Assembly (NCBI RefSeq): GCF_000090795.2 | Contig: NW_003546853.1 | Coordinates: 17,237 to 46,421, forward strand | DNA: 29,185 bases | From: Amphimedon queenslandica | Taxonomy: Eukaryota; Porifera; Demospongiae; Haplosclerida; Niphatidae | Direction: 5' to 3' | Shown: in pieces, positions 8,720 through 18,280 of the stretch | How the letters are laid out: every line of letters starts with the position of its first letter | Numbering within the stretch: position 1 is the first letter of the stretch | Program-made: the position numbers and the translations under genes | Notes under the pieces: model-generated | The model's database searches: none | Seen by the model: only the letters and a program-made list of their open reading frames with translations | What the model was told of the DNA's origin: nothing

Positions 8720-9796
8720 TCACGAATCAACAAAACTTGCAAGACTGGTAGTTATTGACAAGTATGATGAACTCTTCTTCTCATTAGAAGGTAACAGGTA
8801 AATCAACTCTTGGAAGAAAAGGGTAAGATCCTCCAATTCTCTGCAGTACTCTAAATTATATATGAAATGAGAAGCAAACGAGATTGAAAGGGCCTCAGTA
8901 AAACATTTAACAAAAGTAGTAATTGAACCCTCAATAAATATGAAGTAGGAGTTGTCAAAACACCCTATTAAAGGAGTGGCCACTTTCACTTAAGCAGCGA
9001 TTTCTTCTGGGTTGTTTGTAATCTATAGTATAATACTCAAAACTGAATACAAATTGAAATCAAACATACTTCATACTCTTTAAAAATTTGGGATAAAGTA
9101 GTAGTTAAAGCAGATTTCTTACTAAAAAAGTGCACCAACAATGATAATGCAAGTTTGTCTTCATCTCCTGTTATAAGATATTAGTATAATGTAATTATGT
9201 AACTGCATGTACAAAGAAAAACTTACCTTTATATGTCTCTGAATACTTCTCTTTAATCAGTAATACTAACTTTGTTCATAACGAATCTGTGTATTCAATA
9301 GTTGCTTTAGCCCAAATACGCCATTTTGAAAGATGAATATTCAAAATATCTTTCTTCCCAAAAATTTTTGAGGTTTCTTCTTAAATCTAAATATTAAAAA
9401 ATACAAACCATTATTGTGCTACAAGAATTAATTAAAATTTAAACAAAACACAATTTGAGGCAAGGAAACATATCAATTATATCAATGATTGAGTGGACAT
9501 CCCCTACTTCACCAAGAACCATTTCCCTTCTACCAGAAGTTTTGTGGATTAGCTGTAGCAAAACCTTTTTTCATGGATTAGACATCTTCATTTCTGCTTT
9601 AATCTTTTCGAGATTTCTAGAAAAGCTATATTGGTCTCCATAATCAGAGGAAACTGGTGGATACAGTGATGTTGTGCAAAATTTTGTAGGACAAAGTCTT
9701 TTTTCGACAGGTGTGTCAATTGGTTCCTGTGATGCCTTTCCTTTTACTGAACGTGTATTATGCACTCTATCAATTATCTTCTCCCATGACCCCTAA
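8720..9796 (-). pseudogene. 3' exons of a SAM-domain (SAMD3-like) multi-copy gene
   Basis: Minus-strand exons with good splice sites are visible. 9796-about 9452 begins SWEKIIDRVHNTRSVKGKAS and contains LLQLIHKTSGRREMVLGEVG; a TGA follows MSNP near 9574. Then come about 9388-9227 (KWRIWAKATIEYTDS), 9167-9070 (LALSLLVHFFSKKSALTT), and about 8990-8720 (FIFIEGSITTFVKCFTEALS), ending at a TGA near 8720. The last exon resembles the C-terminus of uncharacterised proteins, often labelled SAMD3-like, that are numerous in fish and cnidarians. Function is unknown. Internal stops make it a pseudogene. Exons at 12833-13537 are probably its 5' part. Confidence 0.55.
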
Positions 9797-9993
9797 AATT
9801 ATGAATTCAATGTATGCCATAATATTACTAAAATCCGTTATGGAATAATATACATGTAATAGGAAAAATGGGTTGGGGCAACAAAAAGTAACGACAAAAA
9901 TGGCTCAGTTACCCCAATAATAAAAAAATACATATTTGGCCAAGTATAATACTGCCTCTTGAAATACACCAAAATATAAAATCAAATATTATT

Positions 9994-10060
9994 GGGGCGA
10001 GCCTGAGCTCGCCCCACATACACGAGACGAGTATGTTTGTCTGTCTGTCTGTCTGTCTGT
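9994..10060. repeat. 9-bp-stem hairpin followed by (TGTC)n microsatellite
   Basis: GGGGCGAGC at 9994-10002 pairs with GCTCGCCCC at 10007-10015 around CTGA. About 20 bases further a TGTC run covers 10037-10060. The combination looks like the conserved end of a dispersed repeat, but no boundaries are visible. Confidence 0.6.
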
Positions 10061-10759
10061 ACATGTACGTCACCCCTATTTATGTGTACTACGGTAGATG
10101 CTATGCATTGAAAAGGGTATCTAAATTCAGTTTTCAATATTTCATTAAAAGTGAGAGTGGCCACAATGAAATAAAATGGTGACCAACACAACGGGAAGGG
10201 TCATAAGTTTTCTGGCAGCAAAATAAGACAGATATTCTGTCCAAAGGCTTCTCCAACAGCCTGGCAAGGTTATAAATGCAATAAAGTAACTATGAAACTT
10301 GTTTTTGCTGATAACTCGACTTACTGTACTTGCATACTACTGTCCAAATGCTGCAAGGAATGTCAAGAAAGCAGGTATGCCATCTTTATTGATGTGAATG
10401 GCTTTGAATGTCTGTCACAGCCTGAACTAACTTGGACTACATTGCTACAGTTGCCTATCTAGCCACATCATTTGTGCAGTGACTTTTTCTAGCTATCTTT
10501 AATGCTTTCCAAATGCTAAACTTCACTCAATTACAAAGGTAGGTCAATAACTACACTGCACTCAATCAAGTTCTAAGCTGCTTAAGTTGCACTGTCATGA
10601 GCATCATTAGTCTGTCAATATCTATTATATGTACATTGATTTACTTGCTTAGGTTCGCCCCTTCAATGTTTTACATTTGTGTAGTTATAATAATTATTAT
10701 TGCAAAAAGGGTTCAAAAAAAGACAAAAAGAAATAATACAGCTAGTAATAGTTATACAG

Positions 10760-10957
10760 TACTGTAAACCCATTAATAATTGCATGCCATAAATATTAAC
10801 CTTTTCCCTAATTTTGTTAAAGTCAATAGCCATAAATATGATTGTCAATGATTGTTACTTCAGTGTTTTAAAAATTGTAAATATTATTGGGTGGTAATTA
10901 ACCACTAGTACAAAAACGTTAAATATAGTGGTCGCTAAATTATTTGGGTTTACTGTA
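10760..10957. mobile_element. candidate TA-flanked MITE, 198 bp
   Basis: TACTGTAAACCCA at 10760-10772 is inverted as TGGGTTTACTGTA at 10945-10957, with further partial pairing through AATAAT. TA dinucleotides at both ends would suit a mariner-like target duplication. The pairing is short and the region AT-rich, so this is tentative. Confidence 0.4.
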
Positions 10958-12015
10958 TATACTGGGTAATTTTTGGGAATGGTTAAATTTGGCAAGTTCA
11001 TTGTCAGATCAATTTCTGAAAATGTGCTATAATAAATAATAAAATTGGTTTGATTATGGCGAATAGATTTCATCTTAATTTGCCAAAGTAATTTTATACT
11101 ATTACATGCATATTCAATGACATATAGCCAAATTACTATAGAAAATTGCCAAACATTTTACCCTTTAAAACTACCCACTTATGGTTTTAAACTTATTACA
11201 CTCTGTGCAAGATACTAAATACAAACTTATATATCCTGTCACTTTTTGGCCTTCATCTCACATAAAAGGGTACTTAGTAACCAGCTTACATGCAACTACA
11301 GCACAATTATTAGTAACGCGGTAGCATTACTAAGTATAGGATTCACCCCACTTCAAAATGGCTGCCACGACTTTTGCAGCCTTGCTATACTGGGAAAAGA
11401 AGCTCCTATGCTTACCAGACTTTATAGAGGACCTTATCTTGACCAGAGGATTCCATTGGTACCACTAGTGTGGCTCTAAACCTTGTCTGAGAGAAAAGTA
11501 AAAAATCCGGAAAACAGCCGTTTTGTTCAGCCACCTTTTTTCATCATCATCATCATCATCAAGTCCTGTCAATCCAGTTGTCAGGCTAAATCTCAAATTT
11601 GCTTGGTGATAGAAGGCTAATTCTTTCTCCATTCTACTCCAATAATGCATTTGCAGTCCCTATTCTTTATGACAATTCTCCAGCAAAGGAAGAAGTTGTA
11701 CTGTCACTGCTGGATCGGGTCCATCTTAGCTGCATGCCGCCATTTGATTAATTAAAGAAGCATGTGCTCCAATATTGGGTGTGGTCACGCATGCTCAGAT
11801 CTGCAGCTGTGGAAGAAGCAAGCTAATGAAGCTATTAAGCTCGCTATTAAGCAACTGCAGAACACTTCGTGGAGGTATTCAGGTAAGAAAAGGTATTATT
11901 AATCTTGCATGCTATTCTTTTATTAAGTGTGTCATGAAATGATTATTTTATTTCAAAAAAAAACAATTAATTAAATAATGTTACAATAATGCAATGATAA
12001 TATGACTTGAAAACA

Positions 12016-12287
12016 GGAAGGGTTGCAGGCATAGGCATTTGCAGGCCTGGGCATTAGGGGGCAATGCCCAGGTTGAATTTTTGACCAATGATTATATTCA
12101 TGATTCTGGTGTGGGCATTCAGTGTAAACTGTGGTAGTTCAACATGCTTCTTAGGTGTTTTATGCTAAGAAACCATCTCAATGAAGTTATAGATCAGTAT
12201 TGTCCATTTTCCTTGCAAAATTGCATGGAACCACACTCACTAATTATTGATGCCCAGGTCAAACCAAATTTCTGCAACCGCCCATGA
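12016..12287. mobile_element. possible decayed MITE
   Basis: GGTTGCAG plus GCCTGGGCAT near the left edge appear inverted near the right edge as ATGCCCAGGT and CTGCAACC. Similar flanks ACAGGAAG and ACAGGGAAG could be a decayed target duplication. Spacing between the motifs differs on the two sides, so the call is weak. Confidence 0.3.
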
Positions 12288-12573
12288 CTACAGGGAAGAT
12301 TATACTGTCACTGCTCCTGGAACAAGGACTCTTGTCAATACTAGTATACATTTCACTTGCCATCAGTATAGTAGACATTCTTTCAGCATATCTATTCACT
12401 CAATGTTGTCTCTTACAATGCTTTAAATTGAAGACATAACAATGATAATAATAATAAGAAGAATAATAAACTTATTGTTTGTGTAAAACCAACAAGTATC
12501 ACAATGGCAACTGAAGAAAAATTATAAATGTTATAAAAAAATTAACACAAAAAAGAACAAAATATTCAGAAAA

Positions 12574-12780
12574 ACAAGTTGAAGTAGGATTCTGAACGAC
12601 CAACAAAGATACGAAATGAAAATCCTACTCTCATGATGCAAATTCTACTCTACATTGAAAGGTGATTCATAACGTCTTACAAAGTAACATTGAAAGTACA
12701 ATTTAGAGTAGAATTTGCGTCACGAGAGTAGGACTATCATTTCGTATTTTCGTTGGTTGTTCGGAATCCTACTTCTTGTT
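12574..12780. repeat. long inverted repeat (fold-back element), two arms of about 78 bp
   Basis: The arm 12574-12652 pairs with 12704-12780 around a loop of about 51 bases. Both arms contain GAAGTAGGATTC, ATACGAAATGA, TCCTACTCTC and CAAATTCTACTCTA in the same order when one is inverted, with roughly 90% identity. No ORF is present. It sits in the probable intron of the SAM-domain gene. No clear target duplication was seen. Confidence 0.85.
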
Positions 12781-12832
12781 TATCTAAATTTTTTATGTCC
12801 TTTTACTCGTAGGCTGACTTCAAACCATGTAC

Positions 12833-13537
12833 ATCTGGGTGACTATGTTACGAACTATTCCATTCCTTACTGACTGTGTTAGCAATCTTCTAGACTCAGG
12901 TGCTGTAGGTGCATAAATGCATTCCATAATGGAGGGTCGCCATTTATCATGGATGTTAAATGTATAAGACGATGAAGACGAAGCAATAGAACTGTCATCA
13001 GATTCCACAGAAATTCTTTTACACGTTGACTGAGATGGCGAGCTTACCATTACTGTTGATGTGGAAGGTGTAGTACAAAAAATATCTGATAAACTAGGTG
13101 ACAAATGCAAGCCTCTCGGTTGAGATAGAATATGATCAAGCTCTGAATCACCCATGGTCTATAGAAACAAAAATTAAAGCACATAAATATTTGTTTTATA
13201 TTACCTGACGAATAAACTTATATATTTTCTTCGTTGGTCCTATCTTTTTGCATACTTCCTTAATGTAACATTTAGTTCAATCATGTAATGCTGACCCATC
13301 GACAAATTCATCTAATAATAACAATTATATTATTTCCCTTCATATAGTCACAATAATAAATGTAGTGAGCAACAGGTTAATGACAACAATCTTTACAAAG
13401 CACATGATGATATTCTCAGTCTTCATTAAACATCACTCACCGTCAAAAGCTTTGCAGATTTCCTCCAGAATACCCAACTTAGTCTTTTAAGTTTCTGAAA
13501 CTTCAGCAACTGACTTCTCTTCTAGACTTCTGTCCAT
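12833..13537 (-). pseudogene. 5' exons of a SAM-domain (SAMD3-like) gene
   Basis: Exon 1 (13537-13441) starts MDRSLEEKSVAEVSET, then a TAA, then KTKLGILEEICKAFD, ending at donor GTGAGT. Exon 2 (13311-13205) encodes a SAM-domain C-terminal half: DEFVDGSALHD, a TGA, then KEVCKKIGPTKKIYKFIRQ, ending at donor GTAATA. Exon 3 (13158-about 12833) is Ser/Thr-rich and ends with SRRLLTQSVRNGIVRNIVTQ, resembling the conserved helix after the SAM domain in SAMD3-like proteins. SAM domains mediate protein-protein contacts. Two stops in the first two exons make it a pseudogene. The start lies 140 bp from a divergent gene at 13678. Confidence 0.6.
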
Positions 13538-13677
13538 TTTGATGTCCACTAGGCACTAGCTCAGAAAAACTTAAAAACTAGAAGTTCTTCCCACCGGCCA
13601 AGTGCAAGTGCAAATTAGAGGAGTGGCTTGAATCATGTGATAGATCACGTGACAATCTATTCTTAGTTCTATTTAAA
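13538..13677. promoter_or_regulatory. divergent promoter region with paired TCACGTGA-type E-boxes
   Basis: The two genes start 140 bp apart and face away from each other. The interval contains TCATGTGA at 13633-13640 and TCACGTGA at 13645-13652, four bases apart; the second has the palindromic E-box CACGTG. The plus-strand ATG lies 26 bases downstream. No TATA box is evident. The same octamer sits just before the ATG in the MULE terminal repeats. Promoter function is inferred. Confidence 0.45.
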
Positions 13678-15831
13678 ATGGCTTCGCAGCAGGTTATGGA
13701 GTGTTGTCTTTGTAACCTGTCTGTCCTAGGCTTATGGTCATACATCAGTCATATGAGACTTGTGAATTGTAAAGATGCTGATTTTATTCTCATCTGTGGC
13801 ATAAACCACTGTGAAAAGGCGCTGAGTTCATTTGCAGCTTTCAATACTCATATCTACAGGCATCATCATGAGGTGCTAAATTTATCAAGGACATATTGAA
13901 GATTCCTCTGACTATACCAATGTAGAACCTTACATAAATGATGATCAAGTACTCGCCACATTCACCAATCATAATATCCAGAGTGGCCTTCAGCCTTCAT
14001 CATCAGATCACCATAACTTGGACCATATATTAGAGCCTGCTAAATTTTTACTACTTTTTCTCAGAAGCATTATCTGTCACGATCTGCTGTATCTGATGTT
14101 ATTGACGGCTGTCAAAAGCACTCAAAGTATGTGTTTCATCCCTAATTGCAGAGAAGATGAGCTCAGGAGGGATTGATTCAGAAATTATAGGTGACATTTG
14201 CTTACTTACTGATAAGGATTTTCCTCAGTTGTTTCAAGGCCTAGACAGTAATTACATACAGGAAAAGTTTGTTAAAGATCATTTGAACTATGTGGTAAGT
14301 AACAGCCAAATTTAGTTATCATATTGCATATATTTATGTGCAATAGGAACCAATTGACATTGCCTTCGGAAGTACATATTATTGCACTCGATTCACTGGC
14401 TCCAAAAAAGAATTTGTTCAGAGAACTGATAAATTCTATTAAATTTCAATTTTAGAGACACTTCAGTCACTGTTGAAAAGTGATCCAATATTAAATGAAG
14501 TTTTACTCGATCATGCAAGTGATGGGCATTTATTTGATATTTGTGATGGGTCTCTTTACAGTACACATCCGCTATTTAGTACAGACAAACATGCATTACA
14601 GATAATAGGCTATTATGATGAACTTGAGGTTACTAACCCCTTTGGCTCATACATTTCAAAGCATAATTTAGGTTGCCTTTCCTTTTTTTGGCTAATTATA
14701 GGCCTCGTTTCTGTTCCAAATATGCTTCATCTTATTTAGTAGCTGTCGGTAAATCAGAGGATATTGCTCATGATACCTTTTTAGCACCATTTGTGAATAA
14801 TTTAAAAGTTTTGTATCTTGATGGGATAACTGCTGCTAATTCTATGGATTTTTGTGGGGGACTTTTAGCTTTCCTAGGGGACAACTTGGCATTACATTTA
14901 GTTGGTGGTTTTAAGGAAGGTATTTCATTTGCAGATCCTACATGGTTACAAATGAAGAATCACAGCAAGTGTCTTTTAAAAGCAGTGCATTTTACGCAAT
15001 GTTGATTCTCATGAATATCATCACTCATTGTTACATGGTCCTTTATATTCTCATTTTTCAACCATGCATGGTATTAATCGTCGTTCAGTGCTAGAAGACG
15101 TACCTGGTTTTTCTGTAGTAACATGTCTGTCACATGACATCATGCATGACTTGTTTGAAGGTATTGCTAAAAAGGAACTTAATCTATTTTTAACTGATTT
15201 TAGAATTAATGGATATTTTACTATTAAGGAACTAAATTCAAGAATTCAAAATTATGATTTTTATTGCGCCTAAACCTTTATTGATAGTAAACCTCATGCC
15301 CATGACTACGTTTGCCAATCAGCATCACAAATGATATCATTGTTAAAAGAGTTACCTATTTTTATTGGTGACAATATTTCTGAAGTGGATAAGCATTATT
15401 ATTGCCTTTTGTTCCTTATAAAAATTGCATTAATTGTATTGTCCCCTATCCTTTCTTATGATGTACTACCCTATTCAGACATATTAGTAGAAGAGGAAAT
15501 CATACTTTTTAAAGAGTTGTATCCATCATCTAGTATCATACCAAAAATGCACTTTATGACACATTATTCTCATATTGAAAAGTTTGGTCCCCTAGTGCAT
15601 GCTTGGACAATGACACAAGAAGCAAAGCTGTGCTTTATTAAACGTTCTTCTCAGCAAAGCAATTTTAAAAATGTCCCAAAATCTTTTGCTAATTGTCATC
15701 AATATCGGCTTGCATACAAATTAAAGTTCTGTGACAGAATTGTCACTGTTGAACAAAAATTTAGTAAACCAAATAGGATTTTGCTTAGTTCAGAGCCATC
15801 AGATCTTATTAGAATGTTTGAGGTGTTTTGA
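13678..15831 (+). pseudogene. transposase-like C2H2 protein of a multi-copy invertebrate/fish family
   Basis: The start MASQQVMECCLCNLSVLG opens a C2H2-like finger (CCLC ... HIYRHHH). A frame slip near 13890 and an intron of about 53 nt at 14295-14347 follow. Conserved stretches occur in order: ILETLQSLLKSDPILNEVL, IIGYYDELEVTNPFGSY, YASSYLVAVGKSEDIAHDTF, LGDNLALHLVGGF, CLSHDIMHDLFEGIAKKEL and FGPLVHAWTMTQEAKLCF. This layout matches uncharacterised repetitive proteins of fish, cnidarians and sponges that look like DDE transposases. The acidic residues in GDN, HDLFEG and QEAK are candidates for catalysis (inference). Frame changes near 14690, 15005 and 15275 make it non-functional. I cannot name the superfamily with certainty. 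Confidence 0.65.
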
Positions 15832-16439
15832 ACTGTTACAGATGATCTTGTTTTACGTCACAAATGGGTACAAGTACAAAATACACTATATAAAAGAAAT
15901 GTTTCTCTTAATTAAACATGATTGCATATTTCCTCACTTTGGTAAAATTGTTGACACAATTGTTTATAGTGGCATAATAGTTTTTTATGTTGAGATATAA
16001 AATGCTCAATATTTTGATGAAGATTTTATGTTGTATACCATTGTAAAATCCACACTTGTAGTTGTATAATCATGAACGATCTTGTTATTCATGATCCTAT
16101 GTATTGTCATACATGTTTTAATAATTCTTATCATTGCATATTTAGTTCTTTACCTTACCAAATTTCTATACAATCTGTAACTTTCTTTTCTTCATTGACA
16201 TATACAACAATTATTTTGACATTATCTTTGATTTGATTTTATTCATAGGTATTGTTGTTTTTAAAATATATATTAATAATAAAGAAATAAAATAAAAGTG
16301 GAGAAATTTATATGTTACTTTGATTCTTCTTGTTTATTTTGACAAGCAAAGGTAGTTTTAACATTTGAGATGTTATTTCAAATGAATTTTAACAACAATA
16401 CATTCTTATAACAACTATTCATTTTTTGCAGTGTCATTC
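15832..16439. other. AT-rich convergent 3' region
   Basis: No gene is supported. This separates the plus-strand transposase-like gene from the minus-strand RecQ exons. Several AATAAA-like signals occur near 16277-16294 and could serve the plus-strand gene. Confidence 0.4.
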
Positions 16440-17725
16440 CTCCAATATACTGTAGGTGAGCAACCAAGTTTAACAACTAAGTCAATATTAGGAACATCTA
16501 TACCCATTCAAAGTGCAGAAGTGCACACCATTAGCTATGAATGTACATAAATTTGATATCATGCACAGAATTAATGCTTGATACACTTGCTTGTATTTTA
16601 GAGTCATCAAAACACAAATTCCCAATTATCTTCAATTTGTCGTGGCTAGATAAATTTTTACCATGGTAGCTACTATTATTTATTCCTTTTTCTTTTAAAG
16701 CAATTGCCAAAGGAGCATCATCTTTAACCAAGTTAGTATACACAATGGAGCGATTGTTACCAAGTACTTCAGCAAGATAATCAGCAATAAATGTGTAGTA
16801 GTCTGTAGTACCTGTTGAAATGACAGCATAATATATATGTAGCTACTTTAGCCTGCTTGAGTATAGGCTGGGACTAACCTTTCTTTGGCAATTTCTTTAA
16901 CTCTTGAGCATGGAGTGAAATATTACTCTTGGTTACCATTGAAGATTCGAGTATTGGTTCTATCATCATTGACATGGGCAGTTGCTGTCAATGCCATTAA
17001 TGGTGTACCAGGAAAATGAGACTTTAGATGCAAAAGCAGTCTATATTTAGTTCTAATACAACAATAAGTTAAAGTTAAAAACTTCCACTTTTGTAGCCAT
17101 AATATAATTATTGTATGGATGAATTTTGGACAGAAAGTTTTTGGCAGCTTTTTTGCAAGAAGCACTTCCAATATCTTACAGTGGCATTTTTGTGCCCATA
17201 TGGTATTTACTAGTGTGTCTATGTAAGTGTGTGTGTGGAGTAAAGCTTGTTACATCATGGCTTTTAATTGAAATTTTGCTAATCTTTATTTGGTGGAATT
17301 AATTATGATATGGCCCTACATAAAATTATTTTTACATAAATTAAACCAGTATTAGGGTAATAGCTAATGAGGTAACTTCATGGGATACCTGAATGATTTC
17401 CAATAATTTATGAGATGAGCTTCATCCACTGCAATGAGACATATTTCTTTGTTTCTGGCCATTGATAGAAAGATTTGTCATAATTGCTGTTGCTTGTGAT
17501 GGAAAGATTGTAAACAAGAGTGTAGTTCTGCATGTTATTTAATTTGTTGTGCTTTTGAGCAGAACCGAGGAACGTAGCAGAAACACCATGCTTTTCCATC
17601 TTATGTACTTATTTTCAGTGAAATAACAATGGCCAACTTTCCAGTAAGTAATGGTGGAATAACATAGCACATTGATTTTCCTATGCCAGTCAGTTGAACT
17701 ATAAAGCTGTCTTTCCCTTTNNNNN
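16440..17725 (-). pseudogene. RecQ-type DNA helicase, motifs I to V
   Basis: Minus-strand pieces carry helicase motifs in order. Motif I is QLTGIGKSMCYVIPPLL (about 17655-17700), followed by AIVISL. ISATFLGSAQ-like sequence follows near 17570. The DEAH box in ICLIAVDEAHLI is at 17415-17426, in a frame different from its neighbours. Motif III is FPGTPLMALTATA (near 16975-17015). The domain 2 strand is NNRSIVYTNLVKDDAPLAIA (near 16700-16760) with INNSSYHGKNLS. Motif V is VCTSA-MGIDVPNIDLVVKLG-like near 16450-16530, across a slip. RecQ helicases unwind DNA 3' to 5'. Frame breaks and a stop near 16531 indicate decay. The 5' side ends at the assembly gap. Motif VI is at 7753-7803. Confidence 0.75.
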
Positions 17726-17730
17726 NNNNN
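17721..17730. other. assembly gap (10 N)
   Basis: Ten N bases interrupt the sequence just upstream of RecQ motif I, so the true distance and the helicase N-terminus are unknown. Confidence 0.99.
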
Positions 17731-18021
17731 GTCATGAATTATTGTAAGCACAAGCAATCACTTTTACCACAGGATTAAAGCTACAAGGTATAAAATGAAA
17801 TCTAACAGAGATATCATCTACTAAAGTTACATTGCAGTCAATGGTAAAAGTCAACCATAAGCCTTGTATGACATCAGGTTTAGCCACACCCCTTGACAGG
17901 ATGTAAAATGGCAGGAAGCAAAATGAGCAACTTTGAAGGCTTATATCACCGTGAATAATTTTTTCCAGACAATGAAACTTTCCATATAGCAGTTTTATGA
18001 TCATATGATCATGTCAGGTCA
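17731..18021. other. short stretch with no recognised gene
   Basis: A 90-codon minus-strand frame at 17732-18004 has a composition and content I do not recognise and probably is intron or flank of the helicase gene. The stretch ends at the MULE target duplication. Confidence 0.4.
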
Positions 18022-18030
18022 ATAAAAAAT

Positions 18031-18280
18031 GGCAGTGGCTCCTGCGCCGTAAACGGTTCTTAATTTTTATATCTTAATGAGCCGTTTACGGCCCGCATAC
18101 CAGTTTTTACGGAGAGCCGTAAAGTGAAACTCACGTGATCAAGTTAAGATGGCAGGTATCGGTCAGTTAGATGATGGTGAAGACGAAGGTGAGGACGATA
18201 GCCTCATGGAAGTAGCTGACGAAGGGACCAGAGTTGTTACTAACTCTACTGATTTCAGAGTTGGCCAAACCTTCGAGACC
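18031..18280 (+). repeat. 5' terminal inverted repeat of the MULE (250 bp)
   Basis: Pairs with 21986-22235; the single difference I found is G versus A in GGTATCGGTCAG/GGTATCAGTCAG. It includes four copies of a CCGTAAA-type motif arranged as two hairpins (18046-18056 with 18082-18092; 18106-18112 with 18117-18123), a TCACGTGA box at 18131-18138, and the first 44 codons of the transposase from ATG 18149. The CCGTAAA motifs are candidate transposase-binding sites (inference). Confidence 0.95.

Larger units (their letters stand above)
9797..12573. other. long non-coding, repeat-rich stretch (probable intron)
   Basis: No supported gene. It holds a GC-rich hairpin and a (TGTC)n run at 9994-10060, a candidate TA-flanked MITE at 10760-10957, a weak inverted repeat at about 10959-11180, a (TCA)n microsatellite near 11541-11560, and a candidate MITE at 12016-12287. 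Near 11358 a 32-codon frame beginning MAATTFAALLYW, and near 11884 a strong-looking donor (TTCAG|GTAAGA), may be remnants of a 5' exon; neither can be tied to a gene. Confidence 0.5.

Noticed and set aside
9994..10060. Helitron 3' end
   Set aside because: The hairpin is not followed by CTRR and a T; no 5' TC start is seen.
11246..11479. 77-codon plus-strand ORF
   Set aside because: No recognisable motif, no splice context, surrounded by repeats; likely chance.
11465..11650. Minus-strand ORF with a run of Asp residues
   Set aside because: The Asp run is simply the (TCA)n microsatellite read in reverse.
11690..12320. Duplication based on the repeated ACTGTCACTGCT motif (near 11700 and 12304)
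   Set aside because: The match covers only a dozen bases and flanks do not align.
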